A stretch of 64,000 bases of DNA from Burkholderia cepacia (lineage in GTDB: Bacteria > Pseudomonadota > Gammaproteobacteria > Burkholderiales > Burkholderiaceae). The stretch covers positions 186,001 through 250,000 of the forward strand of contig NZ_LDWR01000014.1 in NCBI RefSeq assembly GCF_001039005.1, in the 5' to 3' direction. Positions 8,899 to 17,584 of this stretch are shown in pieces. The stretch's first letter is position 1. Every line of letters begins with the position of its first letter. The position numbers and the translations under genes were made by a program. The notes under the pieces are model-generated. The model searched no databases. It worked only from the letters and a program-made list of their open reading frames with translations, and was not told the origin of the DNA.

Positions 8899-11800
8899 TC
8901 GACCTCCGGCAACGCGCCACGTGGAAGCGGCATCGCGGCGTGTTTGGCCGCTTCGATCATCGACCGCGGCAGCGGCGGCGGATTCGCGGACGAGAGCTTC
9001 GCTCCCGACTTCGCGGAACCCGTCAGGAAAATCCGCGTCGGCAGCGTGAAGTTGCGCAGTTGCAGCACGTCGAGCGGACCCGCACCGGCCTCGCTGCGCA
9101 GCTGCACCTTGAGCGGAATGCCCTGGCTCGTATCGGGTGTCCACGTCAGCAAATAGCGTGCGCTGTCCTGCGACGACACATTCGCGCGCTCCAGCAGCCG
9201 GATCAAGCCGAACCGGCCCTGCGAATCGAGCGCTGACCGTAAGCCGCCCTGCTCGGTCTGCCATTCGATGTGAGACAGGTTTTCGAGCGACTGGCCCGGC
9301 CACTCGAACGGCACCCATTCCTGCTTCTGGTTGAAGTAGCGCAACTCGCGTCCGGACAGCACGAATTTCATGTCGGTCACACCCGGTGTCGGCACGGCCT
9401 GCAGTTCGTACCGCACGCGTGCATCTCCGGATGGGAACAGCACGGTCGAGACGCGGGTCAGCTTATTCAGGCTGCTGAGGAAGCTCGGATCGATCGTCAA
9501 TGCACCGTGGTCAGCACCCTGCGCGGCGACCCACCGGTCGCCTTGCCGCTCGACCACACCGGCGAGTTGAGTCGTGACGAACTGCGCAATCACGCCGTTG
9601 TCGGGCCGCATGAAGCGTGCCATTTCAGGTAGCGACGCGTCGTTGTCCGAGTCAGAGAACGGATAGCGGCCGCCGAACGCCTTGTTCCAGTCCGCCACGA
9701 TCGCAGTGCGCCAGATTTCGTTCAGGCTCGACGCGGCTGGCTGCACGACGACCTGCCATGCCTGGTCGAACGGCGTCCGAAAAAGCTCGCCGAAGCCGGC
9801 CCACTGCTCGCCCAGACTTGCGGCCACACGGCTCGCGTAGTCGCGACTGTCCGAAATGTCCGACGTCTTGCCTTGCAGGACCGATTGCGCGGCGAGACGG
9901 GCAATCGCGTCCGGATCGGCGCCGGAGACGATTTGCGACGCCTTGAGGCGCATGGCGGTGACCCGTTCGAGGTAGCGAGCGAGACTGAGGTCCCCTGTCG
10001 CAGCCAGTTGCGCCGCGGCCTTGTCGTTGGATTGGGCGCCGGACACCAGATCGCTGCCGGTCAAGCGCAAGATCGGTCCAAAGGCCGTTGCGAGCGGCGC
10101 AAGCTGCGGCTGGACCTGTTTTGACGGATCTTTCTCGTCCGCGCCGACAAGCTGCTGTGCCTTGTTGATCAGGCTATCGGAAAGTGACTGCGTGTTCGCG
10201 CCCGCTCCCGCCTGATAAACAATCACGTTCATCAGCGCGACGAGCGGCGAGCGTTGCGGGTCGCCCAGCAACGTCAACTGGTCGGCCGTGGCCGACAACG
10301 TCGGCGCGGATTGCCACCGCAGGCTGTTAAGGAACAGCGCCCACGCACGCGCATAATCGTCGAAGTAGCGCTGGCGCAGCTCGGCTTTCAGCGTAGACGG
10401 CGTCTGGTTGCCGCTCTTGGCGTCGGACAGCACCCAGTCGCCCGAGACGTCGCGCTGGGTGCTGGCGTCATCGATCGCCTTCGCGATCCGTTCGTCCCAC
10501 GCGGTGCGCGTGAACACGCCGGGAACAGTCGCCGTCGTGTTGAACAGGCCACGACTCGTCGTGTCGCCGAGCAGTGTCGCGAGGGAGATTGGCGGATACT
10601 TGGGCGTCGCTTCATCGATGATCTGCTGATAGAGCGCGTCCTTGGAGTTCTGGATGCCGCGCACGCCAATCACCGTCTGGCGGGCCGAGGCAATCAGGTT
10701 GCCGTCTGGCACGATCGCGAGCGCGGAGATGTTCGACGTGGTGTCGCGGCCGAGATGGCCCGCAAAGAAGGCAATCGTGTGCTGGCGCAGGTCTTCCCAG
10801 GCGCCGGACGACAGGGGCGAGTTCGCAGGGCGTTCGGGGGCGGCGGTCGCAACGAGTTGCGGGGTCAGGAATGCAGCGACCGCGCGTTCGGGCTTCGCGA
10901 GCATCAGGTAAGCCTTCAGCGTGTCGTACGCGGCCTGCACCTGCGTATTGCCGCCGCCGGCGATCTCGGCGTCCGACAGTGATGCAAGCTGGTGTAGATG
11001 CGCCTCGAGCTTCTGGCGGATCGGTACAACGAGGATGCGGTTTGCCGCATTGGCGTAGCTCGGCCAGAGTGCATCGAGCAGCGCGTTGTCGCGGTTCAGA
11101 CCGAACCGCGCCGGCCACGGTGCGCCTTCACGCTGATGGACTTCCAGCGTATCGATTTGCCGGTCAAGACCGTTGAGGGTTTGCAGGGCCTGCGTGCGAT
11201 CCTGGACAGCGGATAGCTGCGCGACCGTATCGGCTGCGTTCCGGATCGTTGCACGGTTGACGAATCCCGACAGCATCGTGCCGCCGATCCAGCAGCCGAC
11301 AAGGGCGGTCGTGAACCATGCTGCGGTCGTCGACAACGAGAAGCCAACGCGGCGACCGTGGATCTTGCGGCTGTGCTCGGCGACGGTCTGCCAGATCGTT
11401 CGGTGTTGAGGTCCGGCCGGCGGTTCGTCGTCGTTCGCTTCGGCGGGCAGCGATGGCACCAGCTCCCGTTCCTTGAACAGCGGTGCGAAAAGGAGCCCGT
11501 GGACCGCGTGCCGCCATACACGTGACTGGGAAGTTTGCAGTACCAGACCTGACAGCGCACTACGAAGGTTCGAAATATGCTGCGACAGCTCGGCGGGGTA
11601 ACGGTCATCCGCATCCTTCGTCAGGCGTACGACACCGGCGTCCGCCAGGTTGCAGGTGAGGTCTTGCAGTGACGTGTCGATCTCGTTCGCGCTTACGCGT
11701 GCGTTGGACCATGTCAAGGCGATCGCCTCGTCGGGACTCGACGTCACGCTGCCGAAATCGGTGACGTTGAGCAGATACGCGGGCGCAGCCCAGCGCAGGG

Positions 11801-12458
11801 CACGCGGGTAGCGCGCAAGCCGTTGGGCGAGTTCGTCGGTATCGAACGGCGTATTGGCCGAACTGCGGTTACGGGTCACCGCCACAATTGCGTCGATCGG
11901 GCGACGGCGGCGCAGGCGGCGGATCTGGTCGAGCCATTCGGTCTCGAGCGTGTCGCGGGTTTGCCTGGCGTACAGCAGGATCGTGTCGCCGGTGATCAGA
12001 TATCCCCTGTCGATGAGCCCCGGTGCCAGACGCTTCACTAGCGGTACGTCGCCGGCGACGAGTACCCATCGTTCGCGGTAGCGCCAGCGCCAGCCGTTGC
12101 GGTCGCGCAGGACATTGCGAAGTGCCGCAGCTCGGTCGGCTTGTCCCGGCGGTTGGCCCTGATCGTCGTGGTCAACGGACGCAGCGCGTTTGCCAGTGTC
12201 GTAACGGGCAAACCAGCGGGACGCTCTCAGCGAGGCGATCCCCAGAAGCACCACCTCGAAGTACTTGACCAGCAGGATCACCAGCAGCAAGGTGGAAAAC
12301 AGCGACAGTTCGATGATGATCCGGGTATCACGAGACCACCCGTGACGAGACCCTTCCACCCATATCGCTATACCGAGCGCAAGGAAGACGATGACGGCCG
12401 CAATGCCAATGAAGAGGCCGGCTGGTCGAGTCTTGTTTTCGTTCTGGTTGTCGTTCAT
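8895..12458 (-). CDS. tssM: T6SS membrane-complex protein TssM (IcmF)
   Basis: A 1,187-residue inner-membrane protein. Two transmembrane segments lie near residues 13-34 and 46-68, and a third near 380-405, followed by the large periplasmic IcmF and TssM C-terminal domains. The late WPGQSLENLSHIEWQTEQGG-like section is typical. In the cytoplasmic domain, where many TssM proteins carry a Walker A loop, this one reads VAGDVPLVKRL, with no GxxGxGKS/T, so nucleotide binding is unlikely. TssM bridges TssL and TssJ across the envelope. It overlaps the neighbouring genes on both sides by 4 bp (tssA at 8895-8898, membrane protein at 12455-12458), which points to translational coupling. Confidence 0.94.
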   Translation of the reverse strand: MNDNQNENKTRPAGLFIGIAAVIVFLALGIAIWVEGSRHGWSRDTRIIIELSLFSTLLLVILLVKYFEVVLLGIASLRASRWFARYDTGKRAASVDHDDQGQPPGQADRAAALRNVLRDRNGWRWRYRERWVLVAGDVPLVKRLAPGLIDRGYLITGDTILLYARQTRDTLETEWLDQIRRLRRRRPIDAIVAVTRNRSSANTPFDTDELAQRLARYPRALRWAAPAYLLNVTDFGSVTSSPDEAIALTWSNARVSANEIDTSLQDLTCNLADAGVVRLTKDADDRYPAELSQHISNLRSALSGLVLQTSQSRVWRHAVHGLLFAPLFKERELVPSLPAEANDDEPPAGPQHRTIWQTVAEHSRKIHGRRVGFSLSTTAAWFTTALVGCWIGGTMLSGFVNRATIRNAADTVAQLSAVQDRTQALQTLNGLDRQIDTLEVHQREGAPWPARFGLNRDNALLDALWPSYANAANRILVVPIRQKLEAHLHQLASLSDAEIAGGGNTQVQAAYDTLKAYLMLAKPERAVAAFLTPQLVATAAPERPANSPLSSGAWEDLRQHTIAFFAGHLGRDTTSNISALAIVPDGNLIASARQTVIGVRGIQNSKDALYQQIIDEATPKYPPISLATLLGDTTSRGLFNTTATVPGVFTRTAWDERIAKAIDDASTQRDVSGDWVLSDAKSGNQTPSTLKAELRQRYFDDYARAWALFLNSLRWQSAPTLSATADQLTLLGDPQRSPLVALMNVIVYQAGAGANTQSLSDSLINKAQQLVGADEKDPSKQVQPQLAPLATAFGPILRLTGSDLVSGAQSNDKAAAQLAATGDLSLARYLERVTAMRLKASQIVSGADPDAIARLAAQSVLQGKTSDISDSRDYASRVAASLGEQWAGFGELFRTPFDQAWQVVVQPAASSLNEIWRTAIVADWNKAFGGRYPFSDSDNDASLPEMARFMRPDNGVIAQFVTTQLAGVVERQGDRWVAAQGADHGALTIDPSFLSSLNKLTRVSTVLFPSGDARVRYELQAVPTPGVTDMKFVLSGRELRYFNQKQEWVPFEWPGQSLENLSHIEWQTEQGGLRSALDSQGRFGLIRLLERANVSSQDSARYLLTWTPDTSQGIPLKVQLRSEAGAGPLDVLQLRNFTLPTRIFLTGSAKSGAKLSSANPPPLPRSMIEAAKHAAMPLPRGALPEVE

Positions 12459-13693
12459 GTCTGCTTTCTACACATGAGGGCGATCAGTTCCTCACCTTCG
12501 CCACATAGCACCAATTGAGGATCGCCAGTTGTCCAAGCACTTTCTGCGGCAAGGGCGACGGCCAACCACGGCCCTGCGCCTGAACAGTCGCCCACCGACG
12601 TCTCGAGCGTGATCCATCGCGTCTCATCCGGGAATGATGCGGCTTGCCGAACCGCACTCACACTGTCATCGATCAGGCCATGCACCCACACCGTTTGCAG
12701 CCTGTCGCGCGAGGATTGTCCCCAACGGGCTGCACGCTCAATCGTCGAAGCGGCGACATCAAGCGTGCCTTTGCTTGGCCGATGCAGCCGTAGCCTGACA
12801 GGATTGGTCGGAGACGTAAGGCGCGGGTGCCCAACGAGCAGGGCGACGCCCGCCTCTGCAACACCGTCAGACAGGATGGCACTGATTGCATCGCGAAGCT
12901 CAATAGCCAACAGCAAGCGGGCTGTGTTGACGTCTCGCTTGTCAAGCCATGCGTCCGTCCGGAAGAGCGATATCGTGTGTTCACCTGCCACGCCCTCCAC
13001 CTTCAATGCAGGCACTTGTTCGGCGAGCACTTCCCGTAGCCGGGTCTCGACAGCGTCGGATTTCAGCCTGGACCGATGATGTAGCTCGACCTGGAGCTTC
13101 GTGTGTGGTGGAAGAGCGCTGAGCTGCGGCAGGAGACGGTTGATCAGACGCTCGATCAGCCACATACACACGGCGTGATGGCGGGCATGTTCGACGAGTT
13201 CGTTACCCGGCTGAAAACGAATCTCGGGAATGTCGAGCCATCGTGCATGGACTTCGCTATCCGGGACCGCGCCGCTTGGCCGTAGTTTCGCCAGTTCGGT
13301 TCCGGTCAGTATTCCTTCGAGCGAGTTTTCCGAATCGTTCGCGGCAAAGCACCATGCATGGCCCAGTATCGTCGTTGGCCGGCCCGCCATGGCATGACAA
13401 GCCTGTTCTGCCTCATCGCTGACACGGTTAATCGCAATCGCCTGATTGCGACGGACATAGCCATACCCGAGCCAGGAGCACAGCAGAAATGCCCACACCA
13501 TGAACGGGTAGCCCGCGACACAGAACCAGAACCACAGCGTGCTCGTCGGCGCGCCCGCGGGCCAGAGCACGATCGCCAGCGCCGCCCCTACGCCAATTAC
13601 GAGAATTAGCGCGATCGTCCAGACGATCATCGACGGCTGCGGCGCGGGTGGTACCTCTACCCGTGGCGGCACGCGATTGAAATCGACGGGCAT
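12455..13693 (-). CDS. T6SS-linked membrane protein of unknown function
   Basis: A 412-residue protein, ATG 13693. After a Pro-rich N-terminus there are two membrane segments (about residues 22-46 and 52-76: MIVWTIALILVIGVGAAL and WFWFCVAGYPFMVWAFLL), then a long cytoplasmic or periplasmic region with no motif I recognise. Features include QVELHHRSRLKSDAVETRL, RLLLAIELRDAISAIL and a C-terminal PWLAVALAAESAW. The stop overlaps the tssM start by 4 bp, so it is very likely expressed with and associated with the membrane complex. It may be an accessory subunit specific to this T6SS subtype. I do not assign a function. Confidence 0.75.
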   Translation of the reverse strand: MPVDFNRVPPRVEVPPAPQPSMIVWTIALILVIGVGAALAIVLWPAGAPTSTLWFWFCVAGYPFMVWAFLLCSWLGYGYVRRNQAIAINRVSDEAEQACHAMAGRPTTILGHAWCFAANDSENSLEGILTGTELAKLRPSGAVPDSEVHARWLDIPEIRFQPGNELVEHARHHAVCMWLIERLINRLLPQLSALPPHTKLQVELHHRSRLKSDAVETRLREVLAEQVPALKVEGVAGEHTISLFRTDAWLDKRDVNTARLLLAIELRDAISAILSDGVAEAGVALLVGHPRLTSPTNPVRLRLHRPSKGTLDVAASTIERAARWGQSSRDRLQTVWVHGLIDDSVSAVRQAASFPDETRWITLETSVGDCSGAGPWLAVALAAESAWTTGDPQLVLCGEGEELIALMCRKQT

Positions 13694-13696
13694 CGC

Positions 13697-13954
13697 TTAC
13701 TGAACCTGCGCCCCGGTGGAAGAGGCAATGAGGACCGCCCCACACCGCGTGTGATCGCCGTCGCGCGACAGGGGCGTGGTGCCATCCCTCATTCTTCCGC
13801 TGCCTTCGACGATCTCGTTGTCGCCGTGGAGCGGGCACGACACTTTGTCGCCGACGCGGGCGGCTCGACGTCCCTTTACCTTGATGCGATCAGAGCCGGT
13901 CAGGATCTGGCCGCCGTGGCTCGTTGCGTCGCCTTCGTATGCGAGATTTTTCAT
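13697..13954 (-). CDS. PAAR-domain spike-tip protein
   Basis: An 85-residue protein. ATG 13954 has GAGGAA nine bases upstream; longer in-frame starts lie inside AT-rich sequence and are unlikely. It consists of a single PAAR domain: GDATSHGGQILTGSDRI, RRAARVGDKVSCPLHGDNEI, then LSRDGDHTRCGAVLIAS. The His and Cys residues expected to bind Zn at the cone tip are present. PAAR proteins cap the VgrG trimer and sharpen the spike. It is 41 bp downstream of the immunity gene and 3 bp before the membrane-protein gene, so it belongs to the same vgrG-effector set. Confidence 0.9.
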   Translation of the reverse strand: MKNLAYEGDATSHGGQILTGSDRIKVKGRRAARVGDKVSCPLHGDNEIVEGSGRMRDGTTPLSRDGDHTRCGAVLIASSTGAQVQ

Positions 13955-13995
13955 TTGATGTGTTTCCTCGTAAATTTCAGAAAATCTAATTGCCA

Positions 13996-15018
13996 TCAAT
14001 AAACCGAGAATGGTCCTTTGGGTGGAACCCCAACCCAAAATCCTTTAATTCCATTTCCAATTCCATTCAACATGAATGCTCCACTGGAAATTCGGTCGGA
14101 ACCCATCTCCAAGAGGTAGTACATCCCATTTTCCACATTTCCCTCTAATGTGATTTTTCGATTTCTTTTGGTATAGCTATAGGTACCATTTAGGCAAATT
14201 CCGGCTGTCGAAATGGAGTAGTTAATCTCATAAATTCCGTGAATCATGGCAGTGCCGCTGGTGGCATCGGACACAATTGATCCAATCGAATAGCACGAAA
14301 AATCACCCTTAAACAACACCGCGTCATCTTTTAGATTTGCCATCAAAAAGAACTTAGAGCTATTTTTCAATGGAATAAATTCATACCCGGCGATCGAGAA
14401 AAGCTGTCTATTATGTTGATCGAGCACGACAATCTTTTGTTTGCTTGTCTCCGATGCCCCTTCAGGCGCGCATCTAGCAATTCTGTACGAGCTGGCCTCA
14501 ACACCCACAGCGCTTGCGCAAGATCCAGGGGACAAGCTCTTAAGCCAATCGTGGTTCACAGTATAAATATTTAGGTTGGCGGTATTGATTGACGAAGAGA
14601 CATCAAACTGATGAAGTTCTTGTCTTTGACAAATTGCGCCAACCGCTCGTGTTTCTTCGACGGAGTCGTAAGTATTTTTGTACAAACATTCAACATACAG
14701 ATTTCCGTCAACAAACTCTATTGGCGCAAGAATCTCGTATTTGGTGCGCGATCCTTCTGATTCTATTTTTAGCGCAATCCCATATCCAACGACAGACACT
14801 AAACTTGATGATAGGGATGACTCATTCACGATGAGATTATCGTACGAGCCAAGTGGTTTTTCATCTTCGTAGAAAGAAACAGAGTTGATCTGATTGTTCG
14901 AGGTTATCCGTGCTTCGTATGTATGGCCGTCGCGCGCAGAAACAAACTTCAAAATTTCGGCGCGGGCACCTAGTGGCAGGGAAATGGCGATAAACATGCA
15001 TGTTATAAATTTCAGCAT
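13996..15018 (-). CDS. Probable periplasmic immunity protein
   Basis: A 340-residue protein with a clear signal peptide (MLKFITCMFIAISLPLGARA, cleavage before E21), so it acts in the periplasm. The rest is Ser/Asn/Tyr-rich and predicted beta-rich, with several Cys. I do not recognise the family. The gene is clearly more AT-rich than the core T6SS genes around it. It overlaps the 3' end of the peptidoglycan-targeting effector by 7 bp, on the same strand. That placement and the matching cell compartment make it the likely inhibitor of the GH19-like toxin domain. The function is inferred from context. Confidence 0.75.
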   Translation of the reverse strand: MLKFITCMFIAISLPLGARAEILKFVSARDGHTYEARITSNNQINSVSFYEDEKPLGSYDNLIVNESSLSSSLVSVVGYGIALKIESEGSRTKYEILAPIEFVDGNLYVECLYKNTYDSVEETRAVGAICQRQELHQFDVSSSINTANLNIYTVNHDWLKSLSPGSCASAVGVEASSYRIARCAPEGASETSKQKIVVLDQHNRQLFSIAGYEFIPLKNSSKFFLMANLKDDAVLFKGDFSCYSIGSIVSDATSGTAMIHGIYEINYSISTAGICLNGTYSYTKRNRKITLEGNVENGMYYLLEMGSDRISSGAFMLNGIGNGIKGFWVGVPPKGPFSVY

Positions 15019-17576
15019 TTCACGGCCTCAAGAATCGACTTAAATCGAACTGCGAAAGAAGCAATTGTGTCGGCCTGATCAAGGCCATTAATAATTCTTC
15101 TGGCGTTGAAGTAATCCTGCTCATCAGCATTGACGTAATCCGCCAGTTTCTTGCCGGTGAATATACCCCTTTCCATCCCGTATACAGTCGCCCACGCAGC
15201 GATTTCAGGCTCGAGCATCCGATCGGGTTCGTGAACGAGATCGACTCCGATCTGCTCCCCGATCGTCCGATAGTTATTTTTCCACGTTACCTGAACATAC
15301 CCTCTTCCGCGGTAAGTGTAACCATCTCCTTGCTCTGTATTTCCATTATCCTTTGCACGTTGTCGACGCTTTTTATTATCGGCCAAAATTGGATCATATT
15401 TATTAAAATAACTTTCTCCTCCACCCTCGGTCGTAGGTTCAAAATATATAAATATTTTCTCACCCTTGTGATATTTTTTTGTCTCGAGTCTAGCTGTTCC
15501 AAGCATATAGGCTATATACGGAATATTGCATTCTTTATTTTTGTATTTTTCGTAATAATCGAGAATTCCTTGGATAAGAATCCTTAAATTTTCCTTCGAT
15601 GTGGCATCAAGTTTCTGAGTGCCAATCTCAAAAGAAATGTGTTGCCCTTCATATATTTGCAAAAATTCATCCACATTGATACAATTGCAGTTGCACTTGA
15701 AATTTCCCACTAATCCAATAGGATTGACGTGATAGACATCCGGCCCCGGGATACCGGCCTTCACGTCATCCCACCACGCAAGCGCCTCGATCCGCTTCCG
15801 TTCTTCCTCGTGATGTGGCTTTGGGCCCGTTTGCTTTTCCAGCTCGGTAATCAGCTGCGTCCACTTTGACGGATTGGCCCACTCGCTTTCGTGCTTTACG
15901 ATCAGTCGGGATGCCGCCTGCATCAGCCACGGATATCCGCCTCGCTCGGTTTGCGACAGCGTGCATAGCTCATCAGCTGCCTGCTTGCCATCGCCTTTCT
16001 TGAACAGGGCGTCATACACCTTGAGCATCAAAGGACTGAGCTTCGAACGCGAAGCAAGGTCGACAGCATTGGCGCCGCTCGCATAATCAACCCACGCCTG
16101 TGTTGTCGCAAAGATCGTGTGCGCCGGATCATGGGCGTCCGCGAAGCACTCAAAGTCGACCCACTTCTGCGCGAATTCCCGCGTCACCCGCCCACTTGCG
16201 TGATTGAAATCGCAAACCCAGCCGTCGATCGATTGACCTTGTGCATTCACGCCGTCGACATGCCACCAATTCACCGGGTAACCGGGATTGGGGTTCGGAT
16301 GCGGCTCGGGGATTCGCAGCTTCGGGTCACGTGCCAGTTCGGCGAGCGAATACACTTGGACCGCGTCCGTCTTTCTCGACTGTGGGTCAGTGCCTGGAAC
16401 GAACTTGTTATCCTGGGTACGTTGATACAGTACCGTGCCCGGTGCAATCCGCAGGATTGTTGGCGCGGATGGCAGGCCCAGTGCCGCCCAGTCCTCCTTG
16501 TGCGGTCCGTGCTGGTTGACCCATGCGCGGCCCTGTTCGAGGAACGACTGGATGCCTTCGTCGCAGAACACCTCGATGTGTGCCATCCGGGTTCCAGACG
16601 TGCTTTGATTCAGCGAGTCGTAGCGGCCGAGGTGGCCAATCAGGTCCCCCGCCTTGACCGGAATGCCGCCTCCATCGCCTTGCGGATCCCCCTTTGTGCA
16701 CGTCTGATTCGTCGTCACGATCACGCGGTCGAACATCGAGTCCAGAATGACCTCCTCGACGACCGGCCCGCCGTTTTCCTGGCCGAGATAAATCCAGCCG
16801 CCGATGGCACGGGAGGGCTCGACGTAGCCACCGGCGTCGGGCGGATACGGCGATGCCCCGTGCAGGTCCGTTACCTGGCCCCAGTCCTTCTCCCTTTTGC
16901 CGATGCTGACGTTCGCGCCCTGCGGCAGGATGCCAATGGTTTCTCCGCGTGGGTGGCTTTTGCGCACCCGCAGTCCCTGCTGCGACGGATCGGGGGCTTG
17001 CCCGTTGCGACCCGGTGAGGGCTTGTCCTGCGCATGCTGAGTTACCTGCCATTGCCGCGACCAGTACGACGGCTTGTCACGCTTCGGGAAGTTCGTGTAG
17101 TCCTCCCAGGACATCAGGTGCATGTACAGGCTGTAGAACGTCAGCCTCGTGCCCTGCGGGAACTCCATCGTGTGTCGTACCAGCGCGAAGCCCGTGCTAA
17201 ACGGCGCCTGAATGGGCGATCCGCTGCCAGCCTCGGAGATTTCGCTAAGCGGATAGGTCTTGTTGGCGCGAAACGCGATCAGAACGCCATCGGCGACGCA
17301 GCGCAAGCCAGCATCGAGATCCAGCGACTGCCCTGCGCCCGCCTCCGTGATGTGGATACCGCCGTGCCACATCCCCTTGCGGCTGACGAGATACGCGCCT
17401 GATGGCTCTCGTTCGGCGAGCAGCCGGTAAATTTCGTGTTCGTCAGTGAACTGGGCGGAGGCCTCTGACTGGCCCCGCCCCTTACGCAGGAATGGAAAGG
17501 CAAACGGCAACGGTTTCAGCTTGGTCTGGGCCGGCGTGGGCACTTGCGGCTTCTTCGGTGCAGGTTGGCTTGTCAT
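15012..17576 (-). CDS. T6SS effector: M23-like N-terminus and GH19 lysozyme-like C-terminus
   Basis: An 854-residue protein encoded 8 bp after vgrG, so probably delivered on that spike. Residues 65-155 resemble an M23/LytM-type fold (MWHGGIHITE, then RLTFYSLYMHL), and residues 300-350 contain GDLIGHLGRYDSL and RMAHIEVF. The last metal motif reads HxE instead of HxH, so peptidase activity is uncertain. SH3-like segments lie between. From about 650 to the end there is a phage-type GH19 (chitinase/muramidase) domain: AYMLGTARLET (candidate catalytic Glu698), RGRGYVQVTWKNNY, IGVDLVHEPDRMLEPEIAA and RRIINGLDQAD. DNA encoding residues from about 619 on is far more AT-rich than the first two thirds, indicating a swapped toxin cassette. 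The predicted target is peptidoglycan. Confidence 0.82.
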   Translation of the reverse strand: MTSQPAPKKPQVPTPAQTKLKPLPFAFPFLRKGRGQSEASAQFTDEHEIYRLLAEREPSGAYLVSRKGMWHGGIHITEAGAGQSLDLDAGLRCVADGVLIAFRANKTYPLSEISEAGSGSPIQAPFSTGFALVRHTMEFPQGTRLTFYSLYMHLMSWEDYTNFPKRDKPSYWSRQWQVTQHAQDKPSPGRNGQAPDPSQQGLRVRKSHPRGETIGILPQGANVSIGKREKDWGQVTDLHGASPYPPDAGGYVEPSRAIGGWIYLGQENGGPVVEEVILDSMFDRVIVTTNQTCTKGDPQGDGGGIPVKAGDLIGHLGRYDSLNQSTSGTRMAHIEVFCDEGIQSFLEQGRAWVNQHGPHKEDWAALGLPSAPTILRIAPGTVLYQRTQDNKFVPGTDPQSRKTDAVQVYSLAELARDPKLRIPEPHPNPNPGYPVNWWHVDGVNAQGQSIDGWVCDFNHASGRVTREFAQKWVDFECFADAHDPAHTIFATTQAWVDYASGANAVDLASRSKLSPLMLKVYDALFKKGDGKQAADELCTLSQTERGGYPWLMQAASRLIVKHESEWANPSKWTQLITELEKQTGPKPHHEEERKRIEALAWWDDVKAGIPGPDVYHVNPIGLVGNFKCNCNCINVDEFLQIYEGQHISFEIGTQKLDATSKENLRILIQGILDYYEKYKNKECNIPYIAYMLGTARLETKKYHKGEKIFIYFEPTTEGGGESYFNKYDPILADNKKRRQRAKDNGNTEQGDGYTYRGRGYVQVTWKNNYRTIGEQIGVDLVHEPDRMLEPEIAAWATVYGMERGIFTGKKLADYVNADEQDYFNARRIINGLDQADTIASFAVRFKSILEAVKC

Positions 17577-17584
17577 AATTGAGC

